Assembly: GCA_932294295.1 (NCBI GenBank)
Contig: OW028576.1
Span: 25,985,227 to 26,049,226 of the forward strand
Direction: 5' to 3'
Length of the DNA stretch: 64,000 nt
From: Alitta virens
Lineage: Eukaryota > Annelida > Polychaeta > Phyllodocida > Nereididae
Shown here piece by piece: positions 12,136-22,448 of this stretch; the first letter of the stretch is position 1; every line of letters begins with the position of its first letter. Below the pieces are notes generated by a model. That model worked only from the letters and a program-made list of their open reading frames with translations, was not told the DNA's origin and ran no database searches. Position numbers and translations under genes: made by a program.

Positions 12136-13811
12136 TTATTATTATTATTCTTATTATTATTATTATTATTTACAGGCAAAATTTTAGAGTTGGAGGACCA
12201 AACTTTACCACAAGGTACCCTAGGATGACCTTATTACTTTGACCTAGTTTGAGTGACCTTGACCTATTTTTCAAGGTCACAGGTCACCTTTAGTACAAAA
12301 TTTTAAGAACTTAAAATTGGCATATCCTCTAAACCAGTGCAGTTAAATACTAATGGTCTTGGATCTTGTGATTAAATATGTTTTAAAGTGTTTTGACATT
12401 ACATAATTGTGAATCACTCATGCGGAACATACCGCAATGCAACATGGAGCAGTTTTCAGTCTAGATTCGACTTGGCCAAAACCGGAAGTTGTAAGAAGCC
12501 AATGATGGTGCTAAAAGTTGCCCCTTACTCGGGGCCAGTGCAGTGTGAAAGATGAAGATGATGTCATTAATGGTTTTTGAAATATTGAGTTTTTCACATT
12601 TTTGAATTATGAAAAATAGGTACCCATGTCCATTTCACCATGAAATATTGGTTTTAGGTTATAACATGCTATAGTAAACTACCCCAAACATGTACCCAAA
12701 ACCCCCAAATCAAGTGTCAAATTTGACCTTGAAGGTCATTTTCAAGGTCATTTTGACCTTCGAAATGTGAAAAACAAGCAATTTTGACACTGCCACAAAA
12801 ATACCTTAGAAGTAAGTGTTTGAGCTGAAAGTTTTTTCTTTGGAAGACATTGACCAGTATTATAAGAATATGTACTCGGTTTTGACAGAAATTAATATGT
12901 TGATTTTTAAAAAATTCATAAACTCGGACAACTGTTTTTTGAGTAAAAAAAATAGTGAAAATGGTCATTTTCACTGAGAAATATTCACTTTAGCCAAATG
13001 CCAAGCATGGGTGACCCCCTACAATTCACATATGGGCTTTCAGAATCTGCTGTCAATTTTGACATTTGACCTAAATGTCAAGGTCAAATTTAAGGTCAAA
13101 CAATCTATGAAAGTTGATATTTTGAATTCTTGATTTTTTTTAAGATAGTAGAAATGCTTGGATATGGCTGATCTTTGGATATGATGTTGCCCTAATACCC
13201 TACCAACAATCTGAAATGAAATATACGTGTATAACATGTTTCTTATACTGATTCATACTGTTTAAATGACAAGAAATTGAATAATTTTGTCGGCGATTTC
13301 AACAATTTATTACTCGGCGATGCCGCAACGTAGAAAGGCGGTTCTGGTGGTCGAACAACGGGCTGCTTCTCCTCTTTAAAACGGTACAAAGATTGTGTTC
13401 GTACGTCTTGCGGCTGCCGAGTAACGGCCGATTTACTTCGGGATGTTTGCTCGTCCGTTCAGGGTTAATGAGCACATGGCCTTGTTGGTAAACAAATTGG
13501 AGTCTTATGATGTTAAGGCAAGGAGAAAATAGTGAGGAAGGGTTTCGGGGGGCTGGCAGCAGGGTGGGCGGTTGTGAAAAAATGGTAGATAATTTGTGGC
13601 GGGGTTGCCCGGTGGCGAGAGGCTGGCTGTCAATCTGTGATTTGTTTTGGTGGGATGCTGCGGGACTGCTGTGGCCTTGCAAATGGTAGCTGTGATGGGC
13701 TAGCTTGGAATTGGCTGGTGCCCTCAGACTAACCCTAAAATGTCACGTTTTCACTGTCCTCACAGTAGGTGAAGGCTATTTAGAAACTGTTCAGCAGTTT
13801 CAGTTTTCTAG
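12136..13811 (+). repeat. Unit A, M1-Q1-A, standard copy (exemplar)
   Basis: Exemplar for sub-regions. The ATT tract spans 12136-12169 and the core starts TTACAGG at 12170. A direct repeat of TGACCT lies at 12254-12265, and AGGTCA-C-AGGTCA at 12274-12286. Segment M1 is 12504-12573. A perfect GACCTT-G-AAGGTC dyad sits at 12725-12737, and Q1 at 12781-12890. ATTTGACCT/AGGTCAAAT form an inverted repeat at 13064-13089. The shared part ends at 13214, the A module is 13215-13811, and the unit ends in CTAG. Confidence 0.93.
13215..13811. repeat. Exemplar 3' module A (597 bp)
   Basis: The module begins right after the shared CAATCTGA and has no visible similarity to module B except the terminal architecture. 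From about 13288 to 13720 it is visibly richer in G, C and CpG than the rest of the unit (CGGCGATG, CGAACAACGGG, CGTACGTC, GTAACGGCCG). It contains an open minus-strand frame of 127 codons (13299-13682) that I do not recognise. Such a compositional island inside a Helitron-like element could be captured host sequence, but this is inference. Confidence 0.8.
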
Positions 13812-15210
13812 TTATTATTATTATTCTTATTATTATTATTATTATTTACAGGCAAAATTTTAGAGTTGGAGGACCAAACTTTACCACAAGGTACCCTAGG
13901 ATGACCTTATTACTTTGACCTAGTTTGAGTGACCTTGACCTATTTTTCAAGGTCACAGGTCACCTTTAGTACAAAATTTTAAGAACTTAAAATTGGCATA
14001 TCCTCTAAACCAGTGCAGTTAAATACTAATGGTCTTGGATCTTGTGATTAAATATGTTTTAAAGTGTTTTGACATTACATAATTGTGAATCACTCATGCG
14101 GAACATACCGCAATGCAACATGGAGCAGTTTTCAGTCTAGATTCGACTTGGCCAAAACCGGAAGTTGTAAGAAGCCAATGATGGTGCTAAAAGTTGCCCC
14201 TTACTCGGGGCCAGTGCAGTGTGAAAGATGAAGATGATGTCATTAATGGTTTTTGAAATATTGAGTTTTTCACATTTTTGAATTATGAAAAATAGGTACC
14301 CATGTCCATTTCACCATGAAATATTGGTTTTAGGTTATAACATGCTATAGTAAACTACCCCAAACATGTACCCAAAACCCCCAAATCAAGTGTCAAATTT
14401 GACCTTGAAGGTCATTTTCAAGGTCATTTTGACCTTCGAAATGTGAAAAACAAGCAATTTTGACACTGCCACAAAAATACCTTAGAAGTAAGTGTTTGAG
14501 CTGAAAGTTTTTTCTTTGGAAGACATTGACCAGTATTATAAGAATATGTACTCGGTTTTGACAGAAATTAATATGTTGATTTTTAAAAAATTCATAAACT
14601 CGGACAACTGTTTTTTGAGTAAAAAAAATAGTGAAAATGGTCATTTTCACTGAGAAATATTCACTTTAGCCAAATGCCAAGCATGGGTGACCCCCTACAA
14701 TTCACATATGGGCTTTTCAGAATCTGCTGTCAATTTTGACATTTGACCTAAATGTCAAGGTCAAATTTAAGGTCAAACAATCTATGAAAGTTGATATTTT
14801 GAATTCTTGATTTTTTTTAAGATAGTAGAAATGCTTGGATATGGCTGATCTTTGGATATGATGTTGCCCTAATACCCTACCAACAATCTGAAATGAAATA
14901 TACGTGTATAACATGTTTCTTATACTGATTCATACTGTTTAAATGACAAGAAATTGAATAATTTTGTCGGCGATTTCAACAATTTATTACTCGGCGATGC
15001 CGCAACGTAGAAAGGCGGTTCTGGTGGTCGAACAACGGGCTGCTTCTCCTCTTTAAAACGGTACAAAGATTGTGTTCGTACGTCTTGCGGCTGCCGAGTA
15101 ACGGCCGATTTACTTCGGGATGTTTGCTCGTCCGTTCAGGGTTAATGAGCACATGGCCTTGTTGGTAAACAAATTGGAGTCTTATGATGTTAAGGCAAGG
15201 AGAAAATAGT
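13812..15210 (+). repeat. Partial unit A, M1-Q1, cut by gap
   Basis: Standard unit with one extra T in GGGCTTTTCAG (about 14715). It breaks off inside the A module at ...GGAGAAAATAGT, close to where the sequence stays legible in the other copies. Confidence 0.92.
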
Positions 15211-15410
15211 NNNNNNNNNNNNNNNNNNNNNNNNNNNNNNNNNNNNNNNNNNNNNNNNNNNNNNNNNNNNNNNNNNNNNNNNNNNNNNNNNNNNNNNNNN
15301 NNNNNNNNNNNNNNNNNNNNNNNNNNNNNNNNNNNNNNNNNNNNNNNNNNNNNNNNNNNNNNNNNNNNNNNNNNNNNNNNNNNNNNNNNNNNNNNNNNNN
15401 NNNNNNNNNN
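15211..15410. other. Assembly gap of 200 N between arrays A and B
   Basis: The left flank stops in the A module after GAAAATAGT and the right flank resumes at ATGAAAAATAGGTACCC. In intact array A these points are separated by 751 bases (13534-14284), so 200 N cannot be the true length unless a deletion occurred. The missing amount should be 751 bp plus a whole number of units if the array is regular. The switch from A ends to mainly B ends is hidden here. Confidence 0.95.
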
Positions 15411-16795
15411 ATGAAAAATAGGTACCCATGTCCATTTCACCATGAAATATTGGTTTTAGGTTATAACATGCTATAGTAAACTACCCCAAACATGTACCCA
15501 AAACCCCCAAATCAAGTGTCAAATTTGACCTTGAAGGTCATTTTCAAGGTCATTTTGACCTTCGAAATGTGAAAAACAAGCAATTTTGACACTGCCACAA
15601 AAATACCTTAGAAGTAAGTGTTTGAGCTGAAAGTTTTTTCTTTGGAAGACATTGACCAGTATTATAAGAATATGTACTCGGTTTTGACAGAAATTAATAT
15701 GTTGATTTTTAAAAAATTCATAAACTCGGACAACTGTTTTTTGAGTAAAAAAAATAGTGAAAATGGTCATTTTCACTGAGAAATATTCACTTTAGCCAAA
15801 TGCCAAGCATGGGTGACCCCCTACAATTCACATATGGGCTTTCAGAATCTGCTGTCAATTTTGACATTTGACCTAAATGTCAAGGTCAAATTTAAGGTCA
15901 AACAATCTATGAAAGTTGATATTTTGAATTCTTGATTTTTTTTAAGGTAGTAGAAATGTTTGGATTTGGCTGATCTTTGGATATGATATTGCCCTAATAC
16001 CCTGCAAACAATCTGAGCAACATGAGTTCTCCAGGTCAAACGGTCAAGGTCACAGATCAGAATTAGTGTCACTACTTTGGCATGGTCATCTGGCTGGGCG
16101 GAACCAGTGTCCGCACTTCCATCGGCTCTAGCTCCGGTTCTAATTGAGCTACAGAACTGGCATAGAGATATTTGGAAAGCTCATTTCCTCCTCTTTAAAA
16201 TGTGATGTAGTATGTGATTGTAGCCCGTTCGGTTAAAAAGATCGCCCGACCCTGAAAATTTCAAGATCGAAAAAATCCTAAAAAATTTAGCTGAAAGTTT
16301 AAGTTTGGATTTATTTTCCCTAGACAGAATGCTTGGATTGGACCGAAACTCATAGGAGTGTCAACCCATCAGTGTAACAAAATTCATGCAAATATTTGGG
16401 TCAAAAGGTCAAACGCTCAAGGTCACAGACCTTGAAATGTACTTTTAACAAAAAAATTCATAACTCCAGTCCTAATTAACCTTTTTTAACTTGGAAAACA
16501 TTTTTTGATAGTCCATTCCAAGCCCTTTTAATAGGTCATGGCATGATATTGTGAACCTTATGGTTGAGGCATAAATTGACCGAGAATTATATGTGTATGA
16601 CATGATATAAGTTTTCTTATGCTGATTCATAGTTGGCATCTCGACCTGCCTAATTAAGTTGTGGAATTGAGATGAAGATAACCTTAAAGCTTAAACTTGA
16701 TGTTTCGGAATATGCTGTCAATTTTCTATGACCTACAATATAACTCTGGCAATAGGTGAAGCCTCGTTGCTGGTCCACCAGTAACAGAAATCTAG
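15411..16795 (+). repeat. Partial unit, chimeric Q1-B
   Basis: Emerges from the gap with the Q1 segment typical of array A (TTTTTTCTTTGGAAGACATTG, ATTATAAGAATATG) but ends in module B. It resembles 56409-58305 and 58306-60202, the only other Q1-B units. Private changes include GATATGATATTGCCC. The B-module site CCGNTCGG reads T. Confidence 0.92.
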
Positions 16796-18625
16796 TTATT
16801 ATTAGGCTTCACCTAATACCTTAGGTGAAGACTATTGTTTTTGGTATTATTATTATTATTATTATTATTATTAGGCTTCACCTAATACCTTAGGTGAAGA
16901 CTATTGTTTTTGGTATTATTAGGCTTCACCTAATACCTTAGGTGAAGACTATTGTTTTTGGTATTATTATTATTATTATTTACAGGCAAAATTTTAGAGT
17001 TGGAGGACCAAACTTTACCACAAGGTACCCTAGGATGACCTTATTACTTTGACCTAGTTTGAGTGACCTTGACCTATTTTTCAAGGTCACAGGTCACCTT
17101 TAGTACAAAATTTTAAGAACTTAAAATTGGCATATCCTCTAAACCAGTGCAGTTAAATACTAATGGTCTTGGATCTTGTGATTAAATATGTTTTAAAGTG
17201 TTTTGACATTACATAATTGTGAATCACTCATGCGGAACATACCGCAATGCAACATGGAGCAATTTTCAGTCTAGATTCGACTTGGCCAAAACCGGAAGTT
17301 GTAAGAAGCCAATGATGGTGCTAAAAGTTGCCCCTTACTTGGGGCCAGTGCAGTGTGAAAGATGAAGATGATGTCATTAATGGTTTTTGAAATATTGAGT
17401 TTTTCACATTTTTGAATTATGAAAAATAGGTACCCATGTCCATTTCACCATGAAATATTGGTTTTAGGTTATAACATGCTATAGTAAACTACCCCAAACA
17501 TGTACCCAAAACCCCCAAATCAAGTGTCAAATTTGACCTTGAAGGTCATTTTCAAGGTTATTTTGACCTTCGAAATGTGAAAAACAAGCAATTTTCACAC
17601 CGCCACAAAAATACCTTAGAATTAAGTGTTTGAGCTGAAAGTTTTTGTGTTGGAAGATATTGACCAGTACTATAAGGATATGTATTCGCTTTTGACAGAA
17701 ATTAATATGTTGATTTTTAAAAAATTCATAAACTCGGACAACTGTTTTTTGAGTAAAAAAAATAGTGAAAATGGTCATTTTCACTGAGAAATATTCACTT
17801 TAGCCAAATGCCAAGCATGGGTGACCCCCTACAATTCACATATGGGCTTTCAGAATCTGCTGTCAATTTTGACATTTGACCTAAATGTCAAGGTCAAATT
17901 TAAGGTCAAACAATCTATGAAAGTTGATATTTTGAATTCTTGATTTTTTTTAAGGTAGTAGAAATGTTTGGATATGGCTGATCTTTGGATATGATGTTGC
18001 CCTAATACCCTACCAACAATCTGAAATGAAATATACGTGTATAACATGTTTCTTATACTGATTCATACTGTTTAAATGACAAGAAATTGAATAATTTTGT
18101 CGGCGATTTCAACAATTTATTACTCGGCGATGCCGCAACGTAGAAAGGCGGTTCTGGTAGTCGAACAACGGGCTGCTTCTCCTCTTTAAAACGGTACAAA
18201 GATTGTGTTCGTACGACTTGCGGCTGCCGAGTAACGGCCGATTTACTTCGGGATGTTTGCTCGTCCGTTCAGGGTTAATGAGCACATGGCCTTGTTGGTA
18301 AACAAATTGGAGTCTTATGATGTTAAGGCAAGGAGAAAATAGTGAGGAAGGGTTTCGGGGGGCTGGCAGCAGGGTGGGCGGTTGTGAAAAAATGGTAGAT
18401 AATTTGTGGCGGGGTTGCCCGGTGGCGAGAGGCTGGCTGTCAATCCGTGATTTGTTTTGGTGGGATGCTGCGGGACTGCTGTGGCCTTGCAAATGGTAGC
18501 TGTGATGGGCTAGCTTGGACTTGGCTGGTGCCCTCCCTCAGACTAACCCTAAAATATCACGTTTTCACTGTCCTTACAGTAGGTGAAGGCTATTTAGAAA
18601 CTGTTCAGCAGTTTCAGTTTTCTAG
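16796..18625 (+). repeat. Unit M1-Q2-A with three 5' cassettes
   Basis: An A-ended unit inside the B array. Its combination M1-Q2-A matches 3758-5433. The A module is a diverged copy (GGTAGTCGAAC, GTACGACTTG, AATCCGTGA, AAAATATCACG, TCCTTACAG) with a CCCT duplication (GTGCCCTCCCTCAG). The core is therefore 1646 bp against 1642 bp in array A. It cannot be a simple recent copy of the array A standard. Confidence 0.92.
16804..16965 (+). repeat. Three tandem 5' hairpin cassettes (A-T)
   Basis: Copies lie at 16804-16848, 16873-16917 and 16921-16965, each AGG + stem CTTCACCTAA, loop TACC, TTAGGTGAAG + ACTATTGTTTTTGGTATT. The stems are perfect at 16807-16830, 16876-16899 and 16924-16947. ATT tracts of different length separate them. 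The last pair is separated by only one ATT, which fits duplication or loss through ATT-ATT misalignment. Confidence 0.92.
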
Positions 18626-18667
18626 TTAGGCTTCACCTACTTCCGTAGGTGAAGACTATTGTTTTTG

Positions 18668-18700
<33 letters not shown>

Positions 18701-20541
18701 TTATTATTATTATTATTTACAGGCAAAATTTTAGAGTTGGAGGACCAAACTTTACCACAAGGTACCCTAGGATGACCTTATTACTTTGACCTAGTTTGAG
18801 TGACCTTGACCTATTTTTCAAGGTCACAGGTCACCTTTAGTACAAAATTTTAAGAACTTAAAATTGGCATATCCTCTAAACCAGTGCAGTTAAATACTAA
18901 TGGTCTTGGATCTTGTGATTAAATATGTTTTAAAGTGTTTTGACATTACATAATTGTGAATCACTCATGCGGAACATACCGCAATGCAACATGGAGCAGT
19001 TTTCAGTGTAGATTCGACTTGGCCAAAACCGGAAGTTGTAAGAAGCCAATGATAGTGCCTAAAGTTGCCCCTCACTTGGGGCCAGTGCTGATAGAACCGT
19101 TTAAGTGAATATCTTTAACGGTTTTTGAAATATTGAGTTTTTCACATTTTTGAATTATGAAAAATAGGTACCCATGCTCATTTCACCATGAAATATTGAT
19201 TTTAGCTTATAAGATGCTATAGTAAACTACCCCAAACATGTACCCAAAACCCCCAAATCAAGTGCCAAATTTGACCTTGAAGGTCATTTTCAAGGTTATT
19301 TTGACCTTCGAAATGTGAAAAACAAGCAATTTTCACACCGCCACAAAAATACCTTAGAATTAAGTGTTTGAGCTGAAAGTTTTTGTGTTGGAAGATATTG
19401 ACCAGTACTATAAGGATATGTATTCGCTTTTGACAGAAATTAATATGTTGATTTTTAAAAAATTCATAAACTCGGACAACTGTTTTTTGAGTAAAAAAAA
19501 TAGTGAAAATGGTCATTTTCACTGAGAAATATTCACTTTAGCCAAATGCCAAGCATTGGTGACCCCCTACATTTCACATATGGGCTTTCAGAATCTGCTG
19601 TCAATTTTGACATTTGACCTAAATGTCAAGGTCAAATTTAAGGTCAAACAATCTAAGGAAGTTGATATTTTGAATTCTTGATTTTTTTTAAGATAGTAGA
19701 AATGCTTGGATATGGCTGATCTTTGGATATGATGTTGCCCTAATACCCTGCAAACAATCTGAGCAACATGAGGTCTCCAGGTCAAACGGTCAAGGTCACA
19801 GATCAGAATTAGTGTCACTACTTTGGCATGGTCATCTGGCTGGGCGGAACCAGTGTCCGCACTTCCATCGGCTCTAGCTCCGGTTCTAATTGAGCTACAG
19901 AACTGGCATAGAGATATTTGGAAAGCTCATTTTCCCCTCTTTAAAATGAGAGGTAGTATGTGACTGTAGCCCGCTCGGTTAAAAAGATCGGCCGACCCTG
20001 AAAATTTCAAGATCGAAAAAATCCTAAAATATTTATCTGAAAGTTTAAGTTTTGATTTTTTTTCCCTAGACAGAATGCTTGGATTGGACCGAAACCCATA
20101 GGAATGTCAACCCATCAGTGTAAGAAAATTCATGCAAAAATTTGGGTCAAAAGGTCAAACGCTCAAGGTCACAGACCTTGAAAAGTACTTTTAACAAAAA
20201 AATTCATAACTCCAGTCCTAATTAACCTTTTTTAACTTGGAAAACATTTTTGGATAGTCCATTCCAAGCCCTTTTACTAGGACATGGCATGATATTGTGA
20301 ACCTTATGGTTGAGGCATCACTTGACCGAGAATTATATGTGTATGACATGATACAAGTTTTTTTATGCTGATTCATAGTTGGCATCTCGACCTGCCTAAT
20401 TAAGTTGTGGAATTGAGATGAAGATAACTTTAAAGTTTAAACTTGATGTTTCGGAATATGCTGTCAATTTTCTATGACCTACAATATAACTCTGGCAATA
20501 GGTGAAGCCTCGTTGCTGGTCCACCAGTAACAGAAATCTAG
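18626..20541 (+). repeat. Unit M2-Q2-B, divergent B2 subtype
   Basis: Its B module carries a linked set of variants: AAATATTTATCTG, GAAACCCATAGGAATG, GAAAAGTAC, TTGGATAGTCC, TAGGACATGG, GGCATCACTTGACC, GATACAAG and AACTTTAAAGTTT. Unit 35660-37704 shares these; most other units do not. CCGNTCGG reads C. Near M it has AAGTGAATATC, a one-base change that closes the M2 reading frame seen elsewhere. One cassette is present. Confidence 0.92.
18628..18672 (+). repeat. 5' hairpin cassette, C-G version
   Basis: Stem CTTCACCTAC, loop TTCC, GTAGGTGAAG at 18631-18654, followed by ACTATTGTTTTTGGTATT. It sits directly after CTAG-TT, with no ATT in between. Confidence 0.92.
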
Positions 20542-20583
20542 TTAGGCTTCACCTAATACCTTAGGTGAAGACTATTGTTTTTG

Positions 20584-20619
<36 letters not shown>

Positions 20620-22448
20620 TTATTTACAGGCAAAATTTTAGAGTTGGGGGACCAAACTTTACCACAAGGTACCCTAGGATGACCTTATTACTTTGACCTA
20701 GTTTGAGTGACCTTGACCTATTTTTCAAGGTCACAGGTCACCTTTAGTACAAAATTTTAAGAACTTAAAATTGGCATATCCTCTAAACCAGTGCAGTTAA
20801 ATACTAATGGTCTTGGATCTTGTGATTAAATGTGTTTTAAAGTGTTTTGACATTACATAATTGTGAATCACTCATGCGGAACATACCGCAATGCAACATG
20901 GAGCAGTTTTCAGTGTAGATTCGACTTGGCCAAAACCGGAAGTTGTAAGAAGCCAATGATAGTGCCTAAAGTTGCCCCTCACTTGGGGCCAGTGCTGATA
21001 GAACCGTTTAAGTTGATATCTTTAACGGTTTTTGAAATATTGAGTTTTTCACATTTTTGAATTATGAAAAATAGGTACCCATGCTCATTTCACCATGAAA
21101 TATTGGTTTTAGGTTATAACATGCTATAGTAAACTACCCCAAACATGTACCCAAAACCCCCAAATCAAGTGTCAAATTTGACCTTGAAGGTCATTTTCAA
21201 GGTTATTTTGACCTTCGAAATGTGAAAAACAAGCAATTTTCACACCGCCACAAAAATACCTTAGAATTAAGTGTTTGAGCTGAAAGTTTTTGTGTTGGAA
21301 GATATTGACCAGTACTATAAGGATATGTATTCGCTTTTGACAGAAATTAATATGTTGATTTTTAAAAAATTCATAAACTCCGACAACAGTTTTTTGAGTA
21401 AAAAAAATAGTGAAAATGGTCATTTTCACTGAGAAATATTCACTTTAGCCAAATGCCAAACATGGGTGACCCCCTACAATTCACATATGGGCTTTCAGAA
21501 TCTGCTATCAATTTTGACATTTGACCTAAATGTCAAGGTCAAATTTAAGGTCAAACAATCTATGAAAGTTGATATTTTGAATTCTTGATTTTTTTTAAGG
21601 TAGTAGAAATGTTTGGATATGGCTGATCTTTGGATATGATGTTGCCCTAATACCCTGCAAACAATCTGGGCAACATGAGTTCTCCAGGTCAAACAGTCAA
21701 GGTCACAGATCAGAATTAGTGTCACTACTTTGGCATGGTCATCTGGCTGGGCGGAACCAGTGTCCGCACTTCCATCGGCTCTAGCTCCGGTTCTAATTAA
21801 GCTACAGAACTGGCATAGAGATATTTGGAAAGCTCATTTTCCCCTCTTTAAAATGAGATGTAGTATTTGACTGTAGCCCGATCGGTTAAAAAGATCGCCC
21901 GACCCTGAATATTTCAAGATCGAAAAAATCCTAAAAAATTTAGCTGAAAGTTTAAGTTTGGATTTTTTTTCCCTAGACAGAATGCTTGGATTGGACCGAA
22001 ACTCATAGGAGTGTCAACCCATCAGTGTAACAAAATTCATGCAAATATTTGGGTCAAAAGGTCAAACGCTCAAGGTCACAGACCTTGAAATGTACTTTTA
22101 ACAAAAAAATTCATAACTCCAGTCCTAATTAACCTTTTTTAACTTGGAAAACATTTTTTGATAGTCCATTCCAAGCCCTTTTACTAGGTCATGGCATGAT
22201 ATTGTGAACCTTATGGTTGAGGCATAAATTGACCGAGAATTATATGTGTATGACATGATATAAGTTTTCTTATGCTGATTCATAGTTGGCATCTCGACCT
22301 GCCTAATTAAGTTGTGGAATTGAGATGAAGATAACCTTAAAGCTTAAACTTGATGTTTCGGAATATGCTGTCAATTTTCTATGACCTACAATATAACTCT
22401 GGCAATAGGTGAAGCCTCGTTGCTGGTCCACCAGTAACAGAAATCTAG
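20542..22448 (+). repeat. Unit M2-Q2-B
   Basis: Private variants are GTTGGGGGACC near the start, CTCCGACAACAG, CCAAACATGGG and CTGCTATCAATT. CCGNTCGG reads A (21881), making the palindrome CCGATCGG. One cassette is present. Confidence 0.92.
20544..20588 (+). repeat. 5' hairpin cassette, A-T version
   Basis: Perfect stem with loop TACC at 20547-20570, directly after CTAG-TT and followed by a long ATT tract. Confidence 0.92.

Larger units (their letters stand above)
1227..15210 (+). repeat. Tandem array A (about 1676-bp units)
   Basis: Head-to-tail array with unit ends (last base of CTAG) at 2081, 3757, 5433, 7107, 8783, 10459, 12135 and 13811. Spacing is 1676 bp in six of seven complete units and 1674 bp in the other. 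Each unit runs: (ATT)n with a CTT interruption, TTACAGGCAAAATTTTAGAG, an AT-rich shared 5' part rich in AGGTCA/TGACCT motifs, then after CAATCTGA the visibly CpG-rich A module. No 5' hairpin cassette occurs at any of its internal junctions, unlike array B. Near-identity over kilobases indicates recent homogenisation or amplification. I see no credible gene. Confidence 0.95.

Noticed and set aside
13299..13682. Minus-strand 127-codon open frame in module A, repeated in most A units
   Set aside because: No domain or family recognised. It is repeated only because the unit is repeated, and it is broken by single-base indels in two copies. No promoter, start context or splice evidence. Discussed only as possible captured DNA.
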